Assembly (NCBI RefSeq): GCF_029674545.1
Contig: NZ_CP121354.1
Location: 1,736,001 to 1,800,000, forward strand
DNA: 64,000 nt
From: Mesorhizobium sp. WSM4904
GTDB lineage: Bacteria; Pseudomonadota; Alphaproteobacteria; Rhizobiales; Rhizobiaceae
Direction of reading: 5' to 3'
The notes below the pieces were generated by a model, which made no database searches, was not told the origin of the DNA, and was given only the letters and a program-made list of their open reading frames with translations. A program made the translations under genes and the position numbers. This document shows, piece by piece, positions 44,525 through 52,756 of the stretch. The first letter of the stretch is position 1; each line of letters starts with the position of its first letter.

Positions 44525-44812
44525 TTAGCTGCCGGGCGTGCCGATCTCCTCGACATTCCAGAACTGATCGAGCCAGATGTTGAGTCGGAGGAAGCCGGCG
44601 GTGCTGACGGCGTAGACCCGCCTGGTGCCCTCCGCCTTGGCGTTGACCAAGCCGGCGTCGAGCAGGACTTTCAGGTGCTGGGAAACGGCCGGGCGCGAGA
44701 CGGGCAACCCGGCTGCCAATTCGTTCACTGTCTTGGGACCGCGGCGGAGCTCTTCCAAGAGATAACGCCGGTTAGGATCGGCTATCGCCACGAAGGCGTC
44801 GGAAAACATCAT
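44525..44812 (-). CDS. ArsR family transcriptional regulator
   Basis: The 95-residue winged-helix protein has FVAIADPNRRYLLEELRRGP, LAAGLPVSRPAVSQHLKVLL and the wing EGTRRVYAVSTAGF. It belongs to the same non-metal group as the one at 43592 but is clearly different in sequence. It starts at ATG 44812 or 44809, 31 bases after the MFS gene stop on the same strand, so it may be read from that transcript. No SRPBCC partner is directly downstream on this strand. Confidence 0.88.
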   Translation of the reverse strand: MMFSDAFVAIADPNRRYLLEELRRGPKTVNELAAGLPVSRPAVSQHLKVLLDAGLVNAKAEGTRRVYAVSTAGFLRLNIWLDQFWNVEEIGTPGS

Positions 44813-44843
44813 GCCTTATTTGTGAGGCAAAGTTCTCCAAATC

Positions 44844-46091
44844 TCAACTATCGGTTTCAACCTTTCTGCGCGGATCGAGCCGCAAGGCTTCCGGCGTGAC
44901 GGCACGGTCGGCCGGCTGCGTCTTGAAGGCGTCGCGGTTTTCGATCGGAACCGGCGCGCGAGCGCGGATGCGCAGCAGCGTGTAACCGGCGAGGCAGAGA
45001 TGGGCGAGCGCGGTTGCAAGGAAGAGCGCTTCGGGGCGCAGCCAGCCCATCAAGGCGGCCGCAAGCAACGGTCCGATCATGGTGCCGAAACCATAGAGCA
45101 GAAGCAGGCCGCCCGAAACCTTGACGAAATCCTCCGCCCGCGCGTGGTCGTTGGCGTGCGCGACGGCGATCGAATAGAGCGTGTAGGCGAAGGCGCCGTA
45201 GGCGGCGGTCATCACGATGACGAAGACACCCGAGTGCGGCGCAAAGAGGAAGATCAGCACCGCGACCAGCGCCGCGCCGAAGGCAGCGCCCGCCAGCACG
45301 AAGCGGCGGTCCGTCGTGTCGGAAAGCCGCCCCGCGGGGAGCTGCATGGCCGCACCGGCGATGACCACCAGGCTCATCATCAGCGCGATCTCGGCGGTGG
45401 AGATGCCGATGCGGGCGCCATAGACGGCGCCGAGCGTGCCCCAGGCGCCATTGGCGATGCCGATCAGAAGGCAGGCCACCGCCGAAACCGGCGAATTTGC
45501 ATAGAGGCCTTTGACGTCGAGCTTGACGTCCTGCAGCGGCTTCGGATGCGACTGCGTCGACACCGCAGTCGGAATGAGCGACAGGCAGAACAGGATGCCG
45601 GTGATCATGAACAGCGAGGCTGATCTCACGTCGCCGCCGGCGACGATCATCTGGCCGCCCATGATCGAGGCATAGGTGACCATCATATAGAGGCCGAAGA
45701 CGGTGCCGCGGTTCTCGTTGGTCGCCTTCTCGTTCAGCCAGCTTTCGATGACCATGAAAGCGCCGGCCATGGTGAAGCCGGTGAAGGCGCGCAGCAGGAT
45801 CCAGAAATATTCGTCGATGATGAGGCCGGTGAGCAGTGCGATGATCGCACCGGAGGCGGCGAAGGCGCCGAACGCCCTGACATGGCCGGCGCGGCGCACG
45901 AGGCGCGGCGCGAAGAAGCAGCCGGTGACGAAACCGCCGGCCCAGGCTGTGCCCATCAGGCCGAGCGAGGCGGTCGAGAACCCCTCGACCTGGCCGCGCA
46001 GCGGCAAAAGCAGGCCATGCAGGCCGGACGCCGCCAGCAGGAATGCGGTGCCGCGCAGCAGCGAGAGGATCGGTCGGTAGGTTGCGAACAT
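44844..46091 (-). CDS. MFS family transporter (YcaD-like)
   Basis: The 415-residue protein has twelve hydrophobic segments. FVTGCFFAPRLVRRAGHVRAFG is the TM2-3 loop, and WLNEKATNENRGTVFGLYM is the central-domain motif common in the YcaD group. PAGRLSDTTDRRFVL is the second MFS loop motif. The C-terminal tail is charged and cytoplasmic. Substrate unknown. The ArsR gene follows on the same strand. Confidence 0.88.
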   Translation of the reverse strand: MFATYRPILSLLRGTAFLLAASGLHGLLLPLRGQVEGFSTASLGLMGTAWAGGFVTGCFFAPRLVRRAGHVRAFGAFAASGAIIALLTGLIIDEYFWILLRAFTGFTMAGAFMVIESWLNEKATNENRGTVFGLYMMVTYASIMGGQMIVAGGDVRSASLFMITGILFCLSLIPTAVSTQSHPKPLQDVKLDVKGLYANSPVSAVACLLIGIANGAWGTLGAVYGARIGISTAEIALMMSLVVIAGAAMQLPAGRLSDTTDRRFVLAGAAFGAALVAVLIFLFAPHSGVFVIVMTAAYGAFAYTLYSIAVAHANDHARAEDFVKVSGGLLLLYGFGTMIGPLLAAALMGWLRPEALFLATALAHLCLAGYTLLRIRARAPVPIENRDAFKTQPADRAVTPEALRLDPRRKVETDS

Positions 46092-46175
46092 GGGCTGATC
46101 CGGCTGGAGATTTCAGAGCGCAGCTCTGGCAGTCGCTTTCAGGCTTTTCCGGGGCGAGCGGCCACGCAGCCAGGA

Positions 46176-46370
46176 TTATCCGCGGCGAAACAGCGCCTCG
46201 GCGGCGGATTTGGTGGCGCCCTTGGCTGCCCGTTCGGCTTCCAATCTGGCGATCTCCTCGCGCAGCAGGGCAATGCGCGCGGACAACTCGTCGACGGACA
46301 GCAACGAGAGATCCTGGCCGATTTCGTGCGGGCGCGGCTTCTTCCTGGGTTCGTCGTCGAAGATCGCCAT
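46176..46370 (-). CDS. DUF1192 family protein
   Basis: The 64-residue product reads MAIFDDEPRKKPRPHEIGQD, then LSLLSVDELSARIALLREEI and ARLEAERAAKGATK, the full DUF1192 pattern with a coiled-coil centre. The family is alphaproteobacterial and of unknown function. GGGAGGAG precedes ATG 46370. It is divergent from the quinone oxidoreductase gene, an arrangement seen in several rhizobia. Confidence 0.88.
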   Translation of the reverse strand: MAIFDDEPRKKPRPHEIGQDLSLLSVDELSARIALLREEIARLEAERAAKGATKSAAEALFRRG

Positions 46371-46481
46371 CGTCGCTCCTCCCTCACTTGGCCATTTGCC
46401 TGATTTGGCAATCAGCATACATAGGGCAGGGGCGCCGATGCAAACGACCGGCCAGCAACCGGCACAAGGAGACGGGACACC

Positions 46482-47492
46482 ATGGCAAGCGGACAGAAGA
46501 TTCCGGCAAAGATGACGGCCGTCGCGATCTCGCAGCCCGGCGGTCCCAGGGTGCTGAAGCCGGAGACGCGCGACGTGCCCGCGCCCGGCCCCGGCGAGAT
46601 CCTCATTCGCGTGCGCGCCGCCGGCGTCAACCGGCCGGACGTGCAGCAACGCAAGGGCGCCTATCCACCGCCGCCGGGCGCCTCGGACCTGCCGGGCCTC
46701 GAGGCGGCCGGTGAAGTCGCGGCGCTCGGCGACGAAATATCGCGCTGGCGCATCGGCGACCGGGTCTGCGCGCTGACACCGGGCGGCGGCTATGCCGAAT
46801 ATGTCAAGGTCCATGCCGGCAGCGTGCTGCCGATCCCGGCCGGCTTCACCTATTCCGAGGCCGCCGCCGTGCCGGAGAACTATTTCACCGTCTGGCACAA
46901 CGTGTTCGAGCGCGGCGGGTTGAAGAAAGGCGAGACGCTGCTCGTCCATGGCGGCTCGTCCGGCATCGGCACCACCGCCATACAGCTGGCCTCGGCGTTC
47001 GGCGCCTATGTCGTCACCACTGCCGGCAGCAAGGAAAAATGCGACGCCTGCCTAAAGCTCGGCGCCGAGCGGGCGATCAATTACCGCGAGCAGGATTTCG
47101 TCGCCGAGGTCAAGGACGCAACCGGCGGCCGGGGCGCCGACGTCATCCTCGACATGGTGGGCGGCGACTATGTGGCGCGCAACTACGATGCGGCGGCGGT
47201 CGAAGGACGCATCGTCCAGATCGCCGTGCAGGCCGGCGCCGTCGCAAGCGCCGACTTCGCAAAGCTCATGGTCAAGCGCCTTGTCCATACCGGGTCGACG
47301 CTCAGGCCCCGCACCGTCGAGTTCAAGGCGGGCATCGCGACTGCTCTCGAGGCTCAGGTCTGGCCGCTGCTCGGCACCCGCAAGGTCGCTCCGGTCATGG
47401 ACATGATCTTCCCTCTGACGGAAGCCTGGCGAGCGCATGAGCGCATGGAAGAGGGCGAGCATATTGGAAAGATCGTGCTCGACGTCGGCTAG
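46482..47492 (+). CDS. NAD(P)H quinone oxidoreductase (zinc-free MDR, PIG3-like)
   Basis: The 336-residue protein is of the quinone oxidoreductase branch of the MDR superfamily. Features are VRAAGVNRPDVQQRKGAYPPPPG, LPGLEAAGEV, VPENYFTVWHNVFERGGLKKGE, the nucleotide loop VHGGSSGIGTTAIQLA and SRPRTVEFK-like STLRPRTVEFKAGI. No zinc ligands are present. It reduces quinones with NADPH by one or two electrons. ATG 46482 with AAGGAG upstream. Confidence 0.9.
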   Translation: MASGQKIPAKMTAVAISQPGGPRVLKPETRDVPAPGPGEILIRVRAAGVNRPDVQQRKGAYPPPPGASDLPGLEAAGEVAALGDEISRWRIGDRVCALTPGGGYAEYVKVHAGSVLPIPAGFTYSEAAAVPENYFTVWHNVFERGGLKKGETLLVHGGSSGIGTTAIQLASAFGAYVVTTAGSKEKCDACLKLGAERAINYREQDFVAEVKDATGGRGADVILDMVGGDYVARNYDAAAVEGRIVQIAVQAGAVASADFAKLMVKRLVHTGSTLRPRTVEFKAGIATALEAQVWPLLGTRKVAPVMDMIFPLTEAWRAHERMEEGEHIGKIVLDVG

Positions 47493-47689
47493 GCTCGAGT
47501 CGATATCCAGTGAGGCCGGCCTGACCTGAATCTCGATCCATCCTGCATCGCTGGCGACAGGTTCAACAATGCTTAATGCTGCATTGCACAAAATGCATTG
47601 CCGCCATGCAAAAGCGTCCGTTCAATTCGTAGGCAAGGGTGCCTATTTACGCGGCATCGAAACAATTGATCCACGAATGGAGGACTGAA

Positions 47690-47830
47690 ATGAACCCGAT
47701 CCGCGCTTTCCGCAACTGGCGCCTTTACAACGAGACGGTGCGTGAGCTGAACCGCCTCAACGCCCGTCAGCTGAACGACCTCGGCATCAACCGCGCCGAC
47801 ATCGAGAAGATCGCCCGCCAGGCTCTTTGA
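47690..47830 (+). CDS. DUF1127 small protein
   Basis: The 46-residue protein reads MNPIRAFRNWRLYNETVREL, then NRLNARQLNDLGINRADIEK and IARQAL. The arginine-rich start and L-N-D-L-G-I-x-R-x-D-I motif are the DUF1127 hallmarks; members include small RNA-binding proteins involved in phosphate and carbon metabolism in rhizobia and Agrobacterium. GGAGG is 6 bases before ATG 47690. A terminator follows. Confidence 0.92.
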   Translation: MNPIRAFRNWRLYNETVRELNRLNARQLNDLGINRADIEKIARQAL

Positions 47831-47912
47831 TTTCAAGCGCGACCCGGCCGCAAGGCCGGACCGCGGCCTCGAAGCCAGAGCCGTCGCAGACGCTTGCTCG
47901 TCTCCGGTTCCG

Positions 47913-47941
47913 AACCCGCTGGACCCTGTCCAGCGGGTTTT
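47913..47941 (+). terminator. Rho-independent terminator after the DUF1127 gene
   Basis: AACCCGCTGGAC (47913-47924) pairs with GTCCAGCGGGTT (47928-47939) around CCT, followed by TT. It is a strong perfect 12-bp stem 83 bases after the stop. Confidence 0.85.
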
Positions 47942-47956
47942 GTCTTGTGGAGCCTA

Positions 47957-48150
47957 CAGCGCGTCGCGATCTTTCAGATTCGCTCCCTGCGCTTTAGGTT
48001 TTTGATTCACGCATGTCTTTATCCCGAAACCGGTTCCCACTTTCGGGAGACATGCTTTGGTTCCTGATTTTACGCATGTCATTGTCCCGAAACCGCTGCG
48101 CACCCTCGGGCCAAGACCGTGGGCATGCTTTTGGGCGACATGCATTAGGC
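47957..48150. repeat. Compound RIME-like repeat (three palindromic modules)
   Basis: Modules in order are AGCGCGTCGCGATC...GCGCTTTAGG, then ATGTCTTTATCCCGAAA with TTTCGGGAGACAT, then CATGTCATTGTCCCGAAACC with TTTTGGGCGACATG. It fills most of the 443-base gap between the DUF1127 gene and trcR. I see no gene in this gap. Confidence 0.78.
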
Positions 48151-48166
48151 GCTCCTCCCAAAAACA

Positions 48167-48195
48167 TTGCGAAATCGTGACGGAGCGTTTATACA
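48167..48195 (+). promoter_or_regulatory. Predicted sigma-70-type promoter of trcR
   Basis: TTGCGA (48167-48172) and TATACA (48190-48195) are separated by 17 bases, a good housekeeping promoter. A perfect hairpin CGCCCGCG/CGCGGGCG (48233-48254) follows in the leader, 19 bases before the trcR ATG. Confidence 0.5.
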
Positions 48196-48273
48196 GGCCG
48201 CGAATTTCCCATTTTGGTGGCTGTAAAACCACCGCCCGCGCGGGAACGCGGGCGAACGAGAAGGATTTTTGAT

Positions 48274-48969
48274 ATGGCCAATACGCTGCTGATGCCCAAG
48301 GCGACCGCCGTCTGGCTGGTCGACAATACCGCGCTCTCCTTCGAGCAGATCGCGCAGTTCTGCGGCCTGCATCCGTTGGAGGTCAAGGCGATCGCGGACG
48401 GCGAGTCGGCGCAGGGCATCAAGGGCATGGACCCGATCATGACCGGCCAGCTCACCCGCGACGAGATCGCGCGCGGCGAGAAGGACCCGAACCACCGGCT
48501 GAAACTGTCCGATCCCAAGGTGCGGGTGCCGGAATCGAAGCGCAAGGGTCCGCGCTACACGCCGCTGTCGAAGCGGCAGGACCGCCCGAACGCCATCCTG
48601 TGGCTGGTGCGCAACCATCCCGAGCTCAAGGACGCGCAGATCGCGCGGCTGGTCGGCACCACCAAGTCGACGATCGAGCAGATCCGCGAGCGCCGGCACT
48701 GGAACTCGGCCAACCTGCAGCCGATGGACCCGGTGACGCTGGGCCTCACCTCGCAGATCGACCTCGACATGGAAGTCAACCGCGCCTCGCGCGGTCGCGA
48801 GCAGGCACAGCCGGTCGCCGGCGACACGCTGCTGCCGGCCGCGCTGACCGAAAGGCTGACGCCCGCTCCGGAGAAGCCGAAGGACGAGGATCAGGAACTG
48901 GACGCCAACGCCGTCTTCGCCAAGCTTTCGGCGCTGAAGTCGAAGGACAAGAAAGAAGACGAGGAGTAG
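48274..48969 (+). CDS. trcR: Cell cycle transcriptional regulator TrcR (DUF1013)
   Basis: The 231-residue protein reads MANTLLMPKATAVWLVDNTA, followed by LSFEQIAQFCGLHPLEVKAI, a helix-turn-helix-like segment, and AILWLVRNHPELKDAQIARL with VGTTKSTIEQIRERRHWNSA, a second. This is the DUF1013 family, restricted to alphaproteobacteria and named TrcR for a role in cell-cycle transcription. The C-terminus is acidic and lysine-rich. ATG 48274 follows AGAAGGA. It is expected to be chromosomal core. Confidence 0.92.
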   Translation: MANTLLMPKATAVWLVDNTALSFEQIAQFCGLHPLEVKAIADGESAQGIKGMDPIMTGQLTRDEIARGEKDPNHRLKLSDPKVRVPESKRKGPRYTPLSKRQDRPNAILWLVRNHPELKDAQIARLVGTTKSTIEQIRERRHWNSANLQPMDPVTLGLTSQIDLDMEVNRASRGREQAQPVAGDTLLPAALTERLTPAPEKPKDEDQELDANAVFAKLSALKSKDKKEDEE

Positions 48970-48974
48970 GCGCG

Positions 48975-49130
48975 CTTTCCCTTCTCTCCTTGTGGGAGAA
49001 GGTGTCGCCGGAGGCGACGGATGAGGGGTGTTCCAGGGAACGCCGACGCCTCATTCCGTCCAACACCCCTCATCCGTCTCGGCGCTACGCGCCGATCACC
49101 TTCCCCCACAAGGGGGGAAGGAGAGGTGCG
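48975..49130. repeat. Inverted-repeat intergenic element after trcR
   Basis: CTTCTCTCCTTGTGGGAGAAGG at the left mirrors CCTTCCCCCACAAGGGGGGAAGG at the right, with GGATGAGGGGTGTT/AACACCCCTCATCC inside. The layout is like a small non-coding mobile repeat. A distant relative lies at 61440-61640. Confidence 0.75.
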
Positions 49131-49134
49131 GGCT

Positions 49135-49854
49135 TCAGCTCCGCGCCGCACGGTCGGGCGCCATGCCGTAGTCCTCGCTGCGCTCCACGGCGCGATAGAA
49201 GTCGGCGAGCTGCTTGCCGCGCTCGGGCTTGTAGATACGGCCGGCAATCACCACCGAAGCGATGCGGTCGATGCGGAAGGCGCGAAAATCGTCGCGCATC
49301 TCGCACCAGGCGACCAGGGTCCACACCTTGCCCCAGAACCACAGGCCGAGGGGTCGGATGTCGCGCGCCGTGCCGCGACCGGCTTCGTCCGAATAGTCGA
49401 TGGTCAGCACCTGGCGCTTCTCGATGGCGCGCTCGATCAAGTCGATCGCTTCGCGCGCGGCATCGCTCACCACCCACATCGGCGTGTGGATCTCGGTGCG
49501 GGCGATGCGGTCCTTCTCGGTGTCGGGCAGCACGGCGCCGATCTTGACCAGCGCCTCGTCGGCCGCCCTTGCCATCGCCGCGCCGCCGAAGGCGCGCACC
49601 ATGCGGGCGCCGGCGACCAGCGCCACGATCTCGTCACGCGTGAACATCAGCGGCGGAAGATCGAAACCCTCTCTCATCATGTAGCCGACACCCGCCTCGC
49701 CGTCGATCGGTACGCCGGTCGACTGCAAGTCGGCTATGTCGCGATAGATGGTCCGCTCGGAAACCTCGAGCCACGTCCCGAGCTTCTGCGCCGTGACCAA
49801 CCGGCCACCGCGCAAATGCTGGACGATTTGAAAAAGCCTGTCGGCGCGGCGCAT
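49135..49854 (-). CDS. YafY/DeoR-type HTH regulator with WYL domain
   Basis: The 239-residue protein has an N-terminal HTH_11 domain (ADRLFQIVQHLRGGRLVTAQ, then LEVSERTIYRDIADLQSTGV) and a C-terminal WYL domain with the motif region RPLGLWFWGKVWTLVAWCEM and FRAFRIDRIASV. WYL regulators bind nucleotides or single-stranded DNA in several systems and many respond to stress. Two identical-type palindromes nearby (49940 and 50287) are its likely operators. It is divergent from a 21-codon ORF. Confidence 0.9.
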   Translation of the reverse strand: MRRADRLFQIVQHLRGGRLVTAQKLGTWLEVSERTIYRDIADLQSTGVPIDGEAGVGYMMREGFDLPPLMFTRDEIVALVAGARMVRAFGGAAMARAADEALVKIGAVLPDTEKDRIARTEIHTPMWVVSDAAREAIDLIERAIEKRQVLTIDYSDEAGRGTARDIRPLGLWFWGKVWTLVAWCEMRDDFRAFRIDRIASVVIAGRIYKPERGKQLADFYRAVERSEDYGMAPDRAARS

Positions 49855-49939
49855 CGTTTAACCCCTTGGTTTCGGTTCTATGCATGCCGCGGTTCCAAAA
49901 CCGGTACCCGCAGGTTCGAGGTAGCTTCAATAACGCAAA

Positions 49940-49965
49940 CCTCCTGACAACATACTGTCAGGAGG
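49940..49965. promoter_or_regulatory. Operator-like palindrome CCTCCTGACA-N6-TGTCAGGAGG
   Basis: The two 10-base arms are perfect inverted repeats over the spacer ACATAC. It lies 85 bases upstream of the WYL regulator start and 5 bases before an ATG on the other strand. The inner CTGACA-N6-TGTCAG is repeated at 50287-50304, pointing to one shared binding protein. Confidence 0.65.
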
Positions 49966-49970
49966 CTGCG

Positions 49971-50036
49971 ATGAAACCAACCGGGAACAGCGGCGTCCGT
50001 CCTGAAACCCAGCGTCTCAATCAACATTACAGCTAG
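49971..50036 (+). CDS. Possible 21-residue peptide ORF behind a strong ribosome site
   Basis: The ORF encodes MKPTGNSGVRPETQRLNQHY and a final Ser. GGAGG at 49961-49965 is 5 bases before the ATG, an excellent site, and it forms the right arm of the palindrome. I know no matching family. It could be a leader peptide, a tiny regulated protein, or chance. Confidence 0.4.
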   Translation: MKPTGNSGVRPETQRLNQHYS

Positions 50037-50076
50037 GCGCCGCACAGCCGCTGTCCAAGTCGTGCGCCAAGAATTT

Positions 50077-50241
50077 TCAGTTCTTGCGCACGCGACCATC
50101 GTAGAGGTCCGGCCAACCGATGTCCTTGCGGATATCCGCCGGCAAAGTGTTCAGGAAACGCTGAGTGCGGATCTCGTTCCGCACGGTGCGGATCTTGCCG
50201 ACATAGTTCTGCGTGCTGCGCAGGATGGTAAAACCGTTCAT
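50077..50241 (-). CDS. Small basic protein, DUF1127-like
   Basis: The 54-residue protein reads MNGFTILRSTQNYVGKIRTV, then RNEIRTQRFLNTLPADIRKD and IGWPDLYDGRVRKN. The segment FLNTLPADIRKDIGWPD resembles the L-x-D-I-G motif of DUF1127 proteins and is known in small rhizobial proteins. AGAGGAG lies 9 bases before ATG 50241. A CTGACA-N6-TGTCAG site lies 46 bases upstream, so WYL control is likely. Confidence 0.75.
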   Translation of the reverse strand: MNGFTILRSTQNYVGKIRTVRNEIRTQRFLNTLPADIRKDIGWPDLYDGRVRKN

Positions 50242-50286
50242 GACCAGGCTCCTCTTTTTCGATGAGAAGAGTATCTCACACCCCTG

Positions 50287-50304
50287 CTGACAGCAGTCTG
50301 TCAG
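50287..50304. promoter_or_regulatory. Second CTGACA-N6-TGTCAG operator-like site
   Basis: CTGACA-GCAGTC-TGTCAG is a perfect dyad with the same half-sites and spacer length as 49940-49965. It lies 46 bases upstream of the minus-strand small protein gene, a promoter-proximal position. Confidence 0.65.
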
Positions 50305-50442
50305 GAGCTTGGCAGGTTGCCGGAGCCGGCGCCGGAAAGATCGACGCGGCCTTGGGCAACCGGCTGTTTGTCAGGAGAGTGCGGCTGGCCGAAGCGCCAA
50401 GAACCGCTTTGACAGCCGCCGGCGATACTGGTCAAAGGCGGC

Positions 50443-50604
50443 ATGACGAAACTTCTCGCCCTTGTCATCATCGGCATCATGCTGATCCAGATCATCAAGC
50501 CGCTCGGCTGGCCGGGGCTGAAGCGCCGCAGCGACTTCTGGAAGCTGGCGCTGCTTGCCATGGCCGCGATCTCGCTGGCGGCCGTGCTTGGGCACTGGGC
50601 CTGA
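50443..50604 (+). CDS. Small two-helix membrane protein
   Basis: The 53-residue protein has a first hydrophobic segment (LLALVIIGIMLIQII), a basic loop (KPLGWPGLKRRSDFWK) and a second hydrophobic segment (LALLAMAAISLAAVLGHWA). The gene starts at ATG 50443 with AAGG upstream. I know similar uncharacterised proteins in rhizobia but no function. It is convergent with the DUF899 gene. Confidence 0.65.
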   Translation: MTKLLALVIIGIMLIQIIKPLGWPGLKRRSDFWKLALLAMAAISLAAVLGHWA

Positions 50605-50672
50605 GGTCTGTCGATATTGGTCGCGCACGGCTTGTGTATGATGGCCTCCTTCGCTTGCGGGAATGAAGCCCG

Positions 50673-51413
50673 TCACGCGCAACAGTCCGGCCGGTCCTTG
50701 CCCTCGGCCTGATATTCGTCGTGCAGGCGCACCCAGTCCATCAGGCCGTGATAGGGTCCGTTCTCGTTGCGGCCCTTCGGCGTCATGTCGAGATAATGAT
50801 AGGCGCCGATCAGAGCGTCGCCGCCGCGGGCGCGTGACATGAAGGTGAGGAAGATGTCGCCGTTTTCGTCGCGATAGAAGACGCTAGTGCCGGGCAGGTC
50901 CTTCGATCGCAGCGGGCGCTTCTCGAAATTATAGACGGTGTCGCCGGCCGCGATCTGCCTGTCGGTAAAGGAGACCTGCATGTCGAAGTTGAAGTCCGAT
51001 GCGTAGGACGACACCCAGTCGAATTTCCAGCCCATGCGCTGCTTGTAGGGCAGGATCTCGGCCAACGGCGCCCGCGAGACGACGACGAGCGACACGTCGT
51101 GGTGTTTGAGATGCCTGTTGGCCCCGTCGATATGATCGGCGAGGAATGAGCAGCCCTCGCAGCGATGGTCCGAGCCGGGCGTCATCATGAAATGGTAGAC
51201 GATCAGCTGGCTCTTGCCCGCGAACAGCTCCGCGAGGCGCTTCGGGCCCTGCTCGCTTTCGAAGACATAGTCCTTGCGGAGTTTGAGCCAGGGCAGTTGC
51301 CGCCGCTCGGCGGCGACGCAGTCGCGAAACCGCGTCAGCTCCTTCTCGCGTTCGAGGTGCCTTCTGTGCGCCTCGAACCAGTCGTCTCGCGAAACCACGG
51401 CATTGCGATGCAT
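50673..51413 (-). CDS. DUF899 (thioredoxin-like) family protein
   Basis: The 246-residue protein has the DUF899 pattern: WLKLRKDYVFESEQGPKRLA, LIVYHFMMTPGSDHRCEGCS, the region RLKHHD..LVVVSRAPL and FYRDENGDIFLTFMSRARG near the end. The RCEGCS pair occupies a thioredoxin-like active site. The family is often found near DUF1428/VOC genes but has no clear role. ATG 51413 has AGGAG upstream. Stands alone. Confidence 0.87.
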   Translation of the reverse strand: MHRNAVVSRDDWFEAHRRHLEREKELTRFRDCVAAERRQLPWLKLRKDYVFESEQGPKRLAELFAGKSQLIVYHFMMTPGSDHRCEGCSFLADHIDGANRHLKHHDVSLVVVSRAPLAEILPYKQRMGWKFDWVSSYASDFNFDMQVSFTDRQIAAGDTVYNFEKRPLRSKDLPGTSVFYRDENGDIFLTFMSRARGGDALIGAYHYLDMTPKGRNENGPYHGLMDWVRLHDEYQAEGKDRPDCCA

Positions 51414-51525
51414 GACTATCTCCTGTCCTCTCCTGCCAAGGACGTTCGACATGGGCGCGACCCGACATCGCCGCCGCTGTTTCGATGCATCAGGTAGGAA
51501 TGCGGCCGACAAAAACAAAACCCGG

Positions 51526-51662
51526 CCTAAAGCGCGTCGCGCCGGAACGGCCTCAGGCGACGCGCTTTAGGTTACTTGTCTTGATGCATGTCATTCGCCC
51601 AAAACCGCTGCGCACCCTCGGGGTCAAGCCCGTGGGCATGCTTTTGGGCGACATGCAATAGG
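51526..51662. repeat. RIME-like repeat between fba and DUF899
   Basis: CCTAAAGCGCGTCGC (51526-51540) pairs perfectly with GCGACGCGCTTTAGG (51557-51571). A second hairpin pairs GCATGTCATTCGCCCAAAA with TTTTGGGCGACATGC further right. It lies just after the fba stop. Confidence 0.82.
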
Positions 51663-51695
51663 CCCGGGTTTTCAGCGCTTTTGGGGAACCAGGTA

Positions 51696-52721
51696 TCAGG
51701 CGGCTTTCTCCAACGCCGGCCGCCATTTCCCGAGCGCGGCCAGATGGTTCATGTGGGCGCGATGGATGAAGGCGGCCTGGCCGGCGGCGACGTTCGATGC
51801 CTTGCCGCTCCAGGCCTTCTGCGCGGCCGCCTGCAGGGCACGGCCATAGGAGAAGGAAAGCTTCCACGGATGCGGGCCGATGACGTTGATGGCGTTGAGG
51901 TTGGCCGTCGCTTCCTCGTCGTCTTGGCCGCCGGAAAGGAAGGCAATGCCCGGCACCGCCACGGGCACGGTTTCGCGGAACAGCTTTATCGTCTTCTCGG
52001 CAACCTGCTCGGGACTGTCCTTCTGGCCCGATTTCTTGCCGGAGATGACCATATTCGGCTTGAGGATGGTGCCTTCCAGTACCACGCGCGCGGCATACAG
52101 CTCGCCATAGAGCTTCAGCAAAGTCGCCTTGCTCACCTCGTAGCAGGTGTCGATCGAGTGGGCGCCGTCCATCAGCACTTCCGGCTCGACGATCGGCACG
52201 ATGCCGGCCTCCTGGCAGAGCGCCGCATAGCGGGCAAGCGCGTGCGCGTTGGAGCCGATCGAGGTGGCCGAAGGCACTTCCTTGGCGATATCGATATCGA
52301 TCACCGCGCGCCATTTGGCAAAACGGGCGCCGAGCTTGTAGTAGTCCGCCAGCCGCTCGCGCAGGCCGTCGAGACCCTCGGTGATGGTGTCGCCGGGAAA
52401 GCCGGCGAGAGGCTTGGCGCCCAAATCGACCTTGATGCCCGGGATGGCGCCGGAGGCCTTGATGATGTCGACCAGCGGCGTGCCGTCGGCAGCCTTCTGG
52501 CGGATGGTCTCGTCATAGAGAATGACGCCGGAGATGTACTTGGTCATCGCCTCCTTGGCGCGGAACATCATCTCGCGATAGTCGCGCCGGCTGTCGGCGG
52601 TCGATTCGACGCCGATGACGTCGAAACGCTTCTTGATGGTGCCGGAACTCTCATCGGCGGCCAAAAGGCCCTTGCCATCGGCCACGATCGCGGCGGCAAT
52701 GTCTTCGAGACGTTCGCTCAT
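51696..52721 (-). CDS. fba: Fructose-bisphosphate aldolase class I
   Basis: The 341-residue enzyme splits fructose-1,6-bisphosphate in glycolysis and joins the trioses in gluconeogenesis. The Schiff-base lysine is K221 in LEGTILKPNMVISGKK, with GLLAADESSGTIKKRF near the start and FLSGGQDDEEATANLN and SFSYGRALQ near the end. This is the class I (metal-independent) type. AAGGAG precedes ATG 52721. It follows pgk on the same strand after 269 bases with two hairpins. Confidence 0.95.
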   Translation of the reverse strand: MSERLEDIAAAIVADGKGLLAADESSGTIKKRFDVIGVESTADSRRDYREMMFRAKEAMTKYISGVILYDETIRQKAADGTPLVDIIKASGAIPGIKVDLGAKPLAGFPGDTITEGLDGLRERLADYYKLGARFAKWRAVIDIDIAKEVPSATSIGSNAHALARYAALCQEAGIVPIVEPEVLMDGAHSIDTCYEVSKATLLKLYGELYAARVVLEGTILKPNMVISGKKSGQKDSPEQVAEKTIKLFRETVPVAVPGIAFLSGGQDDEEATANLNAINVIGPHPWKLSFSYGRALQAAAQKAWSGKASNVAAGQAAFIHRAHMNHLAALGKWRPALEKAA

Positions 52722-52756
52722 GGTGCTCTCCTTGACGGTTATGTTCCGCGGCAAAG

